Shown here in pieces: positions 20,401 through 28,739 of a DNA stretch of 36,357 nt. The notes beneath the pieces are model-generated. The model ran no database searches and was not told where the DNA came from. It worked only from the letters and a program-made list of their open reading frames with translations. The stretch covers positions 1-36,357 of the forward strand of contig JADRCO010000356.1 of NCBI GenBank assembly GCA_021464525.1, written 5' to 3'. Position numbers and translations under genes: made by a program. The stretch is from Rhizophagus sp. LPA8_4_AMF (taxonomy: Eukaryota; Glomeromycota; Glomeromycetes; Glomerales; Glomeraceae). Numbering within the stretch: position 1 is the stretch's first letter; every line of letters begins with the position of its first letter.

Positions 20401-21937
20401 TAGCAATCCAATTGCGTTTACGTTGCCAGTGGCGTGCAAAGTCGTGATTGATTTGATGTACTGTAATTTCAGGAATGCTCGTAGGATCAAAAGAAGGGGA
20501 ATTGAAAATACAAAAGTCTTTTAGTAGTGCTATAATTCCATTTAGTTGGTAAATTTGGTTATATAACTGGCGAATTGATATCGGTAGTGTCGACCGTTGT
20601 TGTTTACTTCTTTTGTACGTTTTGACCTCGCATGATTTGAAGGTATCTCTAATAGCTTGAATTAAAATTCTCATTTCATGATTGACATAGTTTTGGGCTG
20701 AATCAAATTGTGAAGCGTCGATATGTAGATCTAAAATGCGATTATTGAGCATATTGTGAATCGTAGTCCATTGCTCGGTCGTGAGATCTTTGATATTGTA
20801 AATTTCATTGTGACTCCTTTTCTTTTTTGAGGCTTCGGTATACGCCTTGCGATCTTTATAGAAATTTGCAGGATTCATCCAAGATGAGGAGAGAATTTTG
20901 TGGTCTGAAGAATATTGTCCCGTAGTGACATTAAATTGGACCAAATCTAATAAGGCGTTTTTAGAAATAAAGATAAAGTCAATTGTTGATGGGGTTTTGT
21001 TAACGTCATCGGGAAAATGGGTTTTGGTTTCTTGTTTTGTGAAAGGAACTGCAGCATTGATCAAATAATGATGTAAAAGGGTAAATAAAAGTTGGTCAGT
21101 CCACGCATTGCGATGTTTCAATGCAGGTAAGGTATTAATAAGTGTCGAGTTCATCTTCAGCTTTTTGGTCTGGACGTGAATATTGAAATCGCCCAAGAGT
21201 ATAAGGTACTGTTTGTCCGAGAATTTATTGTCCCGTAGAAAGGTGTACAGTTCGTGGCAAATGTGATTATATGTGTCGCCATGGTCTGACGGGATATATG
21301 CTGACATAACCGTGAAAGAAGTATTGTGTTTAAATGAAAATTTCATCAATGTGAGACGTCCTGGAAGAAGAATCGTAGTGGTTTGTAAATGTTGATGTAA
21401 TTTCTCTGATATTATAAAGGTTGAACCACCTCCACGGGTGGTGGGATGAGGATTTCTAATAATGTAAAAGCCTTGGCTAAAAGAGTTAGTAAAAGGAACC
21501 GGGTAACGGTAAGATGCTTTTTGGTTAGATGTAGAAAAGTGTCGGTCTATTTCGTTGGTTTCACAAACGTGGAGAAAGTCAATGTGAAGGGTAACCATGG
21601 TTAATATGATGTTTGTTAGTTTGGCGTTGAATCCACCTTGAATGTTGTGTGTAGCAAATGTAATCTCGGTAGGGTTATAGTATATATCAGTATATGAAGG
21701 CAAAATATTAGTTGAGCTTTCCAAACTGGAGGTGTTGGTATCAGAAGTGTTCTTAGTGATAAGTGAATCAGCACTAGTAGTTACGGTAAAAGTGTTATTA
21801 GTAGTAATATTATTATAATTATTTGTTTTTGTTATTTTTTTGGAAATGTTATCTTTAATTTTTTTGGATTTTTTTGAAATAAAATTTTTTGTAATCGAAA
21901 TCAAACGTGTTTTTATCTTGTTAGTTGTATCCATCAT
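17465..21937 (-). CDS. LINE ORF2: APE endonuclease and reverse transcriptase (1,490 aa)
   Basis: The start is ATG ATG at 21,937 and the stop TAA at 17,465. The N-terminal 90 residues are Lys/Thr/Asn-rich. The APE endonuclease spans about 92-347: THNIQGG (96-102), CETNE with the metal-binding Glu (125-129), MSAYIPSD (211-218), GDFN (249-252), STIDFIF (317-323) and SDH (344-346). The reverse transcriptase spans about 685-980: NNKAPG (686-691), RPIVLLD (750-756), DLSKAYDRVD with the first catalytic Asp (820-829), GIDQGE (876-881) and GYLDD with the Asp pair (936-940). The thumb and a long C-terminal region follow. The endonuclease nicks target DNA and the RT copies the element RNA from the nick. 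All catalytic motifs look intact. The reading frame continues past the stop into RNase H. Confidence 0.95.
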   Translation of the reverse strand: MMDTTNKIKTRLISITKNFISKKSKKIKDNISKKITKTNNYNNITTNNTFTVTTSADSLITKNTSDTNTSSLESSTNILPSYTDIYYNPTEITFATHNIQGGFNAKLTNIILTMVTLHIDFLHVCETNEIDRHFSTSNQKASYRYPVPFTNSFSQGFYIIRNPHPTTRGGGSTFIISEKLHQHLQTTTILLPGRLTLMKFSFKHNTSFTVMSAYIPSDHGDTYNHICHELYTFLRDNKFSDKQYLILLGDFNIHVQTKKLKMNSTLINTLPALKHRNAWTDQLLFTLLHHYLINAAVPFTKQETKTHFPDDVNKTPSTIDFIFISKNALLDLVQFNVTTGQYSSDHKILSSSWMNPANFYKDRKAYTEASKKKRSHNEIYNIKDLTTEQWTTIHNMLNNRILDLHIDASQFDSAQNYVNHEMRILIQAIRDTFKSCEVKTYKRSKQQRSTLPISIRQLYNQIYQLNGIIALLKDFCIFNSPSFDPTSIPEITVHQINHDFARHWQRKRNWIAKIAVKHQYVLDLPLTPQPFDIDNLTIVRSKLIKFRTYLTETVTRERSTWDLSQINKFINRRNDDLKVNQTRMLDSILERKPRKITLDRLKFENEAQETLYTTKVDEIESIANHYYQNIGTESSHPERYSNHNTLSAPWDSIYTPKLDIPLTASSALNAPISSEEFYDTLKSLPNNKAPGITGISYDVIKHLSPEFFSSLIALYNFILAQDVTPVQWNEAFLYPIPKPTWWDNNIKHTRPIVLLDTFRKLLAKIINTRLNFYLSNNTILQPNNLAGVQGTSCMEIIFNLQAAITGAKTLKKPLYIMIQDLSKAYDRVDIPLLIKALQRICIPAPIINFIVNLFTNRRNSIIFEDWIGDAYTVLNGIDQGESICPLLWVIYYDPMFEAINNSTYEGIHYTATLPTRLSSLDPADVYSVHLSLKVQGYLDDTTWITSDLDRLVEHLKIADDFYKLANIKINKDKTILLSNVKRFHSEATFKDHSSSDRHCFLQFGDTRTAVKVLPMNKGTRILGVYLSASGCNTTTINKVLSMVRYTTFLINKKRLTHDHVIYVINRIIIPRIEYLSQHTFLSSSFCTKLNSILRSTFKHSAMLPKSLFNSVTHGLIYPHIVNIFDHQIKCQAALVMAQAHSPVTSNAFKFLMLLTQFKFNLPDSPFEFFSLFEHPLKFFTRLESLFTFLKYYNLSVDINFRFKIRSGNFPISHYVIHPSYLMKHLNSLAKKGIFFLDQIITLDSAYLLPYNDIKKDLLNKSGRTPHWYTFLQQHLTLGPSGHLNVNLDQPIVKNLTVPRPRLPPMSHDIIEFVGPQRKWIVHWISSISDIVYGRIISGCHLPNSAPYMFVEHWSFVPSPITNTQLSPRSYPTILRPCMGCSLHSPYFTGSLRPKCVVRLLYNSSIQIDSLSKAASRTKLDNFHLSSKDHYVMRRSHPYYRNLAFNDHNIRNGTIITPTPIPSSAPTASGSARSHTGPQLISNLINEVSIQ

Positions 21938-22031
21938 TAAAAGTATATAATTTTGTTAACAAACTCGAGTGAAAACCTAAGTTGAGTCAGAAACGAAGAG
22001 GAGTTTAAAACCGGTGTCCATTAGGTAAGAG

Positions 22032-22047
22032 GTTAACGATCGTTAAC
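22032..22047. repeat. perfect 16-bp palindrome at the ORF1 stop
   Basis: GTTAACGATCGTTAAC reads the same on both strands and covers the ORF1 TAA (22,043-22,045) at the head of the 105-nt ORF1-ORF2 gap. It might form an RNA hairpin at the junction; function unknown. Confidence 0.6.
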
Positions 22048-22909
22048 GTCTTCCGAAGGGGTTGAGCTTTGAAGCGAGCCCAGACAAAGATGTAGAGGTG
22101 TTTTGACCAGAGTAAGAAGTTGAGGATTCGTCATATTGGGATTCGTTGTCATATATGCTGTCAAGGTGATCGTTGGTTATAGTATCTTCGCTGCCAGATG
22201 AGGGTGAAAGGGTAAGTTCATTGTCAGGAACTGGATCGTTATTAAAGGAGTTCGGGGTGTAATGTTCTCCTTCGTCCCAATTAGGGTTTAAAAAGTTAGG
22301 GTTCGTTGGCATTACGTGTTGGTATGGATCCGGAAAATGTGGTGCTTGTAATGAATGGGGCCCATTAGGCGTGGATGAAGAAAGTGTGGCTATCAATTGG
22401 GAGAGTTGATGATCTCGTTTATCTTCTCTTGCGAAAGCTGTTTCTTGGTTTGATAAAATCTTTCCTATGTGTGCATCTGAAGTAGTGTTGTGATCATTGA
22501 TCTTCGTAAGTTGAACGTTAATAGCATTGAAGTGATCTTTGTGTTCTTTGGCGGTAGCAATTAAGGTTTTGATGGTATTTTCGGCTAAGGCAATACGATC
22601 CGTTAATTTGGTGGTAATTAGTTCCAATTGAGCAATGCGCTTTGCTTGCCCTTCTATAATTTCTGCGGAGGCCAAACTATTTGACTTTGAGGAGCTAGCG
22701 GAGTTTGGGGCGTGTGCAGTGGGTGAAGAATGAGTCATTGTAAGACTGCGTTGTGTGTGCTTGGAAGGATTAATGTTGTGATTAAAGTTGCTTGAGTCGG
22801 GCGGATAACTACCCTGCTGACTATTTTGTGCGCGATATGAATCGTTAGGGTATTGAGTACGGGGAGAGGTAAGAACCCGTTGCTGTTGACGTTGATTTGA
22901 ATGTTGAGA
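22043..22909 (-). CDS. LINE ORF1 coiled-coil protein, N-terminus truncated
   Basis: The open frame ends at TAA 22,043. Element-derived codons begin at 22,909 (SQHSNQRQQQR). The frame upstream of that is the target duplication and host flank, with no ATG before a TAA at 23,024-23,026. Numbered with the three flank-derived residues, the only early Met is residue 61. Residues 1-80 are Gln/Ser/Asn-rich. Residues about 84-178 (AEIIEGQAKRIAQLELITTK, then LTDRIALAENTIKTLI) show heptad-spaced hydrophobics of a coiled coil. The tail is acidic and Ser/Asn-rich and ends LNPFGRR. No CCHC knuckle or RNA-recognition motif is visible. LINE ORF1 proteins typically trimerise through a coiled coil and bind element RNA; that role is inferred from position and the coiled coil. 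Confidence 0.8.
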   Translation of the reverse strand, partial: SQHSNQRQQQRVLTSPRTQYPNDSYRAQNSQQGSYPPDSSNFNHNINPSKHTQRSLTMTHSSPTAHAPNSASSSKSNSLASAEIIEGQAKRIAQLELITTKLTDRIALAENTIKTLIATAKEHKDHFNAINVQLTKINDHNTTSDAHIGKILSNQETAFAREDKRDHQLSQLIATLSSSTPNGPHSLQAPHFPDPYQHVMPTNPNFLNPNWDEGEHYTPNSFNNDPVPDNELTLSPSSGSEDTITNDHLDSIYDNESQYDESSTSYSGQNTSTSLSGLASKLNPFGRR

Positions 22910-22927
22910 TTTAGTCAAAAAGTAGTA
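22910..22927. repeat. LINE target-site duplication, 5' side copy
   Basis: Exact copy of tttagtcaaaaagtagta at 15,578-15,595. On the minus strand it directly precedes the truncated ORF1, so the apparent TTG start of that ORF (22,918) is host sequence. Confidence 0.92.
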
Positions 22928-23345
22928 GTAAAAAAAATTTTTATATCGTTTACTACTTGAAGTGCACGTGATTTGATTCTCAATGTAGGATAGTTTCGTA
23001 AAATAAAAGTAACGTGCATAACCTTAATTAAAAAATTTTTTAAACGGTGCAACGAATATTTGGCGCACTCGCAGCATTTTTGGAATTTATTTGCTTTGAA
23101 AATAGTATCTTTATTATGATGAAAGTTTAATGGTTCGTTTACAGCACCTTTGAGCTTATTTTCAAACTCAAAAAAAAATTTTCTCCGAAAAATTTAAGGC
23201 GATTATATGAGAATTGATGTGGATAGAATTGGAAGTGCTTTTTTCATGAACACATTAACGTTATTACAAATCTCATGATAACAAATTTCAGTTGTTTTCA
23301 CAAGTTCACCAGGTCCGGATGAATAATGATCCTTTCGCGGTTACG
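22928..23345. other. intergenic, no gene seen
   Basis: Host flank between the LINE insertion and the F-box fragment. No open frame or repeat stands out. Confidence 0.4.
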
Positions 23346-23775
23346 TTAAGTGCCTAATTTTTCAAAATTCATCTTCGACGGAAGGATATTCTTCCGAAAT
23401 TGTTTGCGAATGTGTGCGGGTAGATCACTATTTAAGTCCAATTGAAATTCTTTTGGTATAAAAGTAAATGGAATGAATTGTTTAGTTAAAAACAAATCCT
23501 CGATATCCTTTAAAATTTTTTTCTCAACAAGCATATCGTGGCATAATTTATCGTATGCTTGAGGTCCAAGTTCCATATCATTTCTTTAGAAGAAAAAGCT
23601 TCAATTAATTGGATGAACCCGAATTGCTTGTCCAGGGAGATTGTATTTTTTGTTGAGAGCGTGAATTTATCAGCCAACATTATGATTTATCAAATTTTGA
23701 TCATACATTCCAAAGTGCACAAGCAATCTTTGAAATAAATATCTTGATATGGAAACTTTCAATGTGATTAATACA
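23346..23775 (-). pseudogene. F-box family pseudogene fragment (copy 2)
   Basis: In minus-strand order across several frames it reads: LKVSISRYLFQRLLVHFGMY, then DQNLI, HNVG, stops, SSKEM, and finally a 76-codon open piece with LKDIEDLFLTKQFIPF. These align in order with the intact F-box gene at 31,337-32,358 (RKVFISKYFIQRLLINFGSY; EHNV; YSKRDVM; LKYIKDLTLNKQFVPF). The F-box itself and the N-terminal third are missing. Two consecutive stops after HNVG and at least two frameshifts show decay. It points toward the LINE, opposite to the fragment at 15,146-15,420. Confidence 0.75.
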
Positions 23776-25140
23776 GGTAAATGTCACATTAAAGAGAAGA
23801 ATCAGAAAACATCATCACGTTTAAAAAGATAAATAAAAAGTTTATTAAAAAGATGAATACTAAATTTTTAAAATTCTCGATATCAACCTTTGCTTAAATA
23901 AAAAAAAAAGATCCGGACTGACCTGAGTCACCTGACGCATTTTTTTTCATATTACTTTCAATATATACTAAGTTAGGCAGATTCAATAGTAAGTAGTATC
24001 CCGATTACCCGAGTATCTGAAACCAGTATTTTTTTATTGCATAAATGTTTTATACTCCGAGATTACCGAAATTAAAAATAAGGATATATTAGGTTGACAA
24101 CAACGGATAGAAATAAAAATAAATCGAAAAGTTTATTCAACAAAATATTCCTGTTATTTCTGGAAATTTTTATTTTCAGAAAGTTCATTTAATAAATGAA
24201 AAGTAATTAATTTATAATAAAGTACTAGTTCTAAATCGGCCGTATATGATGTACTCAGTACCATATTTGGGATTATACCTTTTTATGCATAAAATAAAAA
24301 AAAAAAGATCTTTCCTAATATGAAATAGACCATCTAATATAGTCGTATTGATGTAATAGTACTGCTGCGGCCAATTAGTCATGCGCATAAATTGACTTTG
24401 CCGAAACGCCAAAAACCTAACGTATCGCTAAAGACTCGGCAAGAATTTAATACAGTTTCGTTCTTTTTCCGAAAGAGCTTCAAAGGGAATTTCGGGAAGT
24501 ACCGTAATTTTACTTTATAACAAAGCGTAATAGTAATATGATAAAATTTCTTAAAAGTCTTGCAATGGATGTTACTACGCGTACTTTCCTGAAAAATTTA
24601 TTCCTTTCATTAATCATACAGAATAAAAATCATTCATAAATTACGTATTTAATGTAATAGATTTTGTAAAATTACGTAACTATAAATACATGAATAAAGA
24701 ATATATATAACATACAGTATGTCACAGGTCATAAACATATGTGGGACTTTGTTTCATTAAATTTACCTATTGTTTTATTTTATATTCCTTTTTCGTACAA
24801 TGAACCCTTTTAGAGTTTTGACATTATCATTGTCGAGTTTACTTTATTTTTTAAAATTAAAATTTAAATTAGTCTTACATTTAAGGGATGAAAGATCGAC
24901 ACATATACTTTTTATAATGCCATATAAAAGCTCTAAATACTTTGTGTCACAATAAACGTCTATCATAAAAAAAAAATTGATTGTACTTACATTTTAGTTT
25001 GACTAAATTTCGTCATGTGGTACGTATTATGTACTAACAACCAACCATTTTGAAACATACGGGACGGAAATGAAAAATCATTGAATTATGCTGTATATAA
25101 CTAACCTAATTTCTACTATTAGTTTCCCCCTTTAAATATA
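23776..25140. other. intergenic, no convincing gene
   Basis: A+T-rich. A TTG-started 66-codon minus-strand frame (24,212-24,412) contains MTNWPQQYYYINTTILDGLF. It has a stop shortly upstream and no splice partner I can support, so it is left uncalled. Confidence 0.4.
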
Positions 25141-25150
25141 CCAAAATAGG
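25141..25150. promoter_or_regulatory. CArG-box-like palindrome CCAAAATAGG
   Basis: It matches the MADS-box factor consensus CC(A/T)6GG exactly and lies 45 bp before the ATG of the candidate gene at 25,196. A single 10-bp match is weak evidence. Confidence 0.3.
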
Positions 25151-25195
25151 GGATATTCAGTAACTTAGATTTTACTAATTTTCAAACGTTTAATC

Positions 25196-25580
25196 ATGCA
25201 AACCCCTGTTGTTTACACAAATATTTTGGATGTAGATCAAAAAAGGGATAAAATATTTTGTAAAAAAAAAAAGATTTATACATACATAAAACGAAATAAA
25301 TTATCATGATCATACTCTAATATAATTTATTTTTATTTAATATATATTTTTCACTCAAAGTTTCCTAATATGTATTTATTTTACTTGTTGTATTTATTGG
25401 GAATAAATAATAATCATCAGCAAATTCCGGTGAGAATGTAAAAAGATTAAATAGGTCATATTCTTCAGGAATTAGCAGGATGTTATTTTTTCTTTTTTTA
25501 AATCCGGAAAAAAAAAAATTTTTGAAAGCAATTGAACTTTGTCATTTTTTCTATTAAAACCTTAAGTTATTATCTGGTTA

Positions 25581-25611
<31 letters not shown>

Positions 25612-26191
25612 TTTCTACACCTCTTCCACAAAGTAATCTTATTAGTGGTAATCACGTCCGATGGATCCATATTTTTAATTTACCACAGATGATCATTCTC
25701 ACGGCTACAAAAATAACAATGACTTTGTCGATAACAACAATAATTTTTCCGAAAACATAAATATTTTTCCCGACCACAATTATCAATCCCCTATTTCCAA
25801 TGACGCTTATGACACTGACACTTCACACAATATTGGTGTTACTATTCCTCATCATAACTATCAGAAATCCATTTCAAGTGATACATCACTCGATAATGTT
25901 GATTTTTCTTTCAATATCTATCAGTCGAGCGATCATAATACGATTTTTCCCTATAACGATGTTATTACTCCTAGTTATGATCATCAACAGAATATTTCTA
26001 ATGCCAATTGTTCCGATAATACTAATTACAAACCCTATCCGCAATATACTGATCCAAATCAATATCAGTCTAGTAACTTTCCTTCTCCTAACTCAATTAA
26101 TATTACTATTCATTCACCTCAAGAAAATCTTTCTGAAATACTCAAGTTTGGAATCAAAATTATTATTATGCCATTAACCAGTGATAAATAA
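25196..26191 (+). CDS. candidate two-exon gene for an Asn/Ser/Asp-rich protein (188 aa)
   Basis: The strong part is an open frame from 25,689 to TAA 26,191, over 160 codons without a stop in very A+T-rich DNA. It encodes NNNDFVDNNNNFSENINIF, then YPQYTDPNQYQSSNFPSPNS, and ends MPLTSDK. It begins after an acceptor (TTTACCACAG, 25,679-25,688) with two leftover bases. An upstream ATG frame at 25,196 (MQTPVVYTNILDVDQKRDKI) reaches a possible donor GTAAAA at 25,260 with one leftover base, so joining 25,196-25,259 to 25,689-26,191 keeps the frame. The 429-nt intron is long for this window, so the first exon is less certain than the second. Composition is rich in Asn, Ser, Asp, Tyr and Pro, as in low-complexity parts of fungal regulatory proteins. 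No domain recognised. The ATG frame starting at 25,800 is a shadow in another frame. Confidence 0.5.
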
Positions 26192-26239
26192 CCAGATCAC
26201 TGATATGCAAGTTGGCGTATCTAGTATTTGATGCCTGAT

Positions 26240-26352
26240 AATTTTTTTTCACCGTCGTTTCATTTTTTTTCTTCAGTTTTTCTTCATTTTTCTCATTTTT
26301 TTTTTTTCATTTTTTTTTCTTCATTTTTTTCATTTTTTTTTTCATTTCTCAT
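26240..26352 (+). repeat. T-rich CATTTTT/CTTCATTTTT simple repeat
   Basis: About 110 bp of pyrimidine-rich sequence made of repeated catttttt and cttcatttttt units, just after the candidate gene stop. Probably slippage-derived; non-coding. Confidence 0.8.
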
Positions 26353-27440
26353 TTGTATTAATAATTGATTAGAGTTCTAGCAGGCATAAAACTACTATTA
26401 GTATTTTTTACTTCAGTTTGAGATTTGTTTCTTCAAAATTTTTATTTGTTTAATTAATTATTAGCGTTAGATTTAATAAAGCACGAAAAGATTTAATCAT
26501 CAGGACAAGATTGTGTTGGAAGCGGTATTTAGAGTTAGGAAATTTGTCACATGTCCGTCACACCATTTTTACCGTACCGCCTTAAACATCACGGCGATGA
26601 TTAATCTAGTTTACATCTATATCATAAACGTTCTAATTTTTTATATTTATTTAATAACTTAATATTATTTGAAAAGTAATAAAAATAATTCTTCTAACAC
26701 AAAATACTATATTTTAATCTTAATCAAATCTTCTTGCAGCAAACAAGTTTTTTTGATGGCTGTTATAAAGAAGGCATATAATAGAAACTTCCTCCAGAAT
26801 CAATAAACCTTATATACAAGTCCAACAAAAAAGGCTTGAAGTAACACTAAAATACATTTATAACTACTGTGCTCAGAGACGTACACGTTGATACTCTTTA
26901 TAGTAATTTTTTGGCAATACGTTTCATATCTCCGGAACCTCACATGATAAAATTAATCAAAATTCTACAACTCAAAATTATATAAAATAAATTTTACACA
27001 AAACAATTAATAATAATCAGAAGTAACTTTGTTAGTAAGATCGTTTTAGAATATATACTGTTTTTTTAATCATACTTGTAATTTCCCAAGATCTTTATAT
27101 TTGTTTTAGGTTCATTTATTTATTTTATGAAACAAATAGTTCAAAATTTTCCTTAACGTCTCAATTATCACAGTAATCGGTATGCTTCCATAATTCATAT
27201 TCTAGTTATTATGAAAATCTTAATAAAAATACTTGTTTTTATCCGATAATTTTTCATGTGAACATAATTTATGATTGTTATAATTTGAAGGTTAACTGAA
27301 TTTATTGTAATTCCCTTAATATATTGTATTTAAACATATGAATGCTTTACATTTAAATTCTACTAACACTCATTTTTCAGTTTCTCTGAAAAATTTGAAG
27401 GGATGGTAACGGTCAGTCATCATTGTGACCGACATAAAGC
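26353..27440. other. intergenic, no gene seen
   Basis: No convincing frame or paralogue of the families in this window. Confidence 0.4.
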
Positions 27441-27442
27441 TT

Positions 27443-27682
27443 CTGACCGACTGTTTGACAGGACCCCGAAATATAGACAAAAAATTTACTATCGACTGTA
27501 CGCATTTTTTTAGGGCAGAAATTATAATAATTTCGGCCAATCCCTAAATATGGTAATAACTTTTCGGCTGTATATTTCTGATTTTCGTTCGACCAGCCGT
27601 TTAACTGACCATAAGCAATTTATTTAGACATCTAATACTTTTTCAGACAGTTATTCAGACGGTCGATCAGACGGTCGGTCAG
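27443..27682. mobile_element. candidate MITE with GACCGAC ends
   Basis: Left word ctgaccgactgtttg (27,443-27,457) and right word cagacggtcggtcag (27,668-27,682) are inverted copies at 13 of 15 positions. Further GACCG/CGGTC words lie close by on both sides. The interior carries the TACGCATTTTT...AGGGC repeat word. No ORF; the exact ends are uncertain. Confidence 0.45.
27495..27527 (+). repeat. dispersed repeat word TACGCATTTTTTTAGGGCAGAAATTA, copy 3
   Basis: It reads cgactgtacgcattttttta, then gggcagaaattataa. It is the third copy of the word at 2,294 and 9,803, here inside the GACCGAC-bounded element. Confidence 0.55.
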
Positions 27683-27699
27683 TCAAAGTGTCAAAAGAA

Positions 27700-28680
27700 G
27701 TTCCAAAAAAGTTAGAAATTTCAGAATCCTAATAATTAAAATAATCTGGCTATACTTGATATTTAGAAAGTTTTAGCCATATATAATAATATAATTTTTG
27801 ATTTATTAATTTTACATGTTTTACTCTTATAACTATACATAATTATTTAAAAAATTATTTTTTACAAGTACTTTGGTTTGTCCGTTCATATTTCAAATTT
27901 TTGCTCCATGATAGTCTTATTAAAAATCACGTGACCTACGCGCTCCTAACAAAGAATTGCTTACGGAAAGATAATTATAAAATAAAATTTACAACTACAA
28001 ATATTTTTCATATTAAAAGTTCGATCGTTACCCATTTACTAGCAAAATGGGTATACCAGTTGACTCCGGATATTTAATTACTAAACATTAAAGTAATGAA
28101 AAAAAAATCTAAAAAATTTTCAGATTGAGATTAGAGTACTAACTTTGTATACTTAACTTCAACTACAATAAATATAAAATTCACGTTTATCACATTACGA
28201 AATTTTATGAATTTATGATTGCATACAATAATATATCAAAAAGCAGTAATGATCAGAGTATAGAACTGTAGGGTTCTATACTCTGATCTTTGCTTTTTAT
28301 GTCAAAAACTTTGTATTACGTGCATAAATAAATATTAAAAATTTGGTTCGAAGTTTACATTCATATGAAAATCATACAATTTCTTTAATTTTACGAGTTT
28401 GAAAACGCCGACTTATCGCTAAAAAATAAATTTATATTGTAAACTGCGGTTATTCATATACGCTTCTCACGTGGAATTTTATACTAGCACCAGAAAATCT
28501 TCGGTCACGTGATCTATTTTATTTATAATATGTGTCACGCCCATCACATTTCACTGTTTGCTATTTTACTATTTATCGCATTTTAACTGTCACTCCCGAA
28601 TTCTTCGATCACGTGACAGTGCATAGAGTTCGAAGAATTTTCTGGGTGCCGTTGGGGTAGTTAAAAATGTACCATAACTG
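27700..28680. other. intergenic with three TCACGTGA palindromes and a hairpin
   Basis: No gene is seen. TCACGTGA occurs at 27,927-27,934, 28,505-28,512 and 28,609-28,616, and CACGTG also at 28,467. A strong hairpin lies at 28,238-28,298. Confidence 0.5.
28238..28298. repeat. 61-bp hairpin with a 6-nt loop
   Basis: Left arm 28,238-28,266 ends gatcagagtatagaac. Right arm 28,273-28,298 begins gttctatactctgatc, its exact complement. Beyond a 3-nt bulge the arms pair again (aaaaagca with tgcttttt). The tight loop (tgtagg) suggests a foldback relic or a structured transcript. Confidence 0.7.
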
Positions 28681-28739
28681 GATAATTGAGAAATTATTTT
28701 TCATATCTTTTCTTTAGCAATAGAGTTTCATCTAAAATT

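Larger units (their letters stand above)
15596..22909 (-). mobile_element. non-LTR retrotransposon (LINE), 5'-truncated, 7.3 kb
   Basis: A minus-strand LINE is bounded by an exact 18-bp target-site duplication. Order 5' to 3': ORF1 with a coiled coil, a 105-nt gap, ORF2 with an APE-type endonuclease and reverse transcriptase, one in-frame TAA, an RNase H domain with a CCHC-type finger, a 3' untranslated region, and an A-rich tail of AAAT-like units. The element begins directly at the duplication inside an open frame with no upstream ATG or 5' untranslated region, as expected from incomplete target-primed reverse transcription. It is visibly richer in G+C than its surroundings. An APE endonuclease with a downstream RNase H fits the I/Tad1-like group of fungal LINEs, but clade assignment needs a tree. 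The long ORFs and exact duplication indicate a young insertion. Confidence 0.93.

Noticed and set aside
22910-22918. TTG at 22,918 as the ORF1 start
   Set aside because: It lies in the host target-site duplication, and TTG is not a likely start in a fungal nuclear gene.
25587-25610. poly(A) run as a possible retroposed gene tail
   Set aside because: The coding exon lies downstream of the run on the same strand, the wrong side for a processed copy, and no flanking duplication is visible.
25800-26177. 125-codon hydrophobic plus-strand frame that looks like membrane segments
   Set aside because: It is an out-of-frame shadow of the Asn/Ser-rich exon; Ile/Leu runs arise from AAT/ATT and TCA/CAT codons read in the wrong frame.
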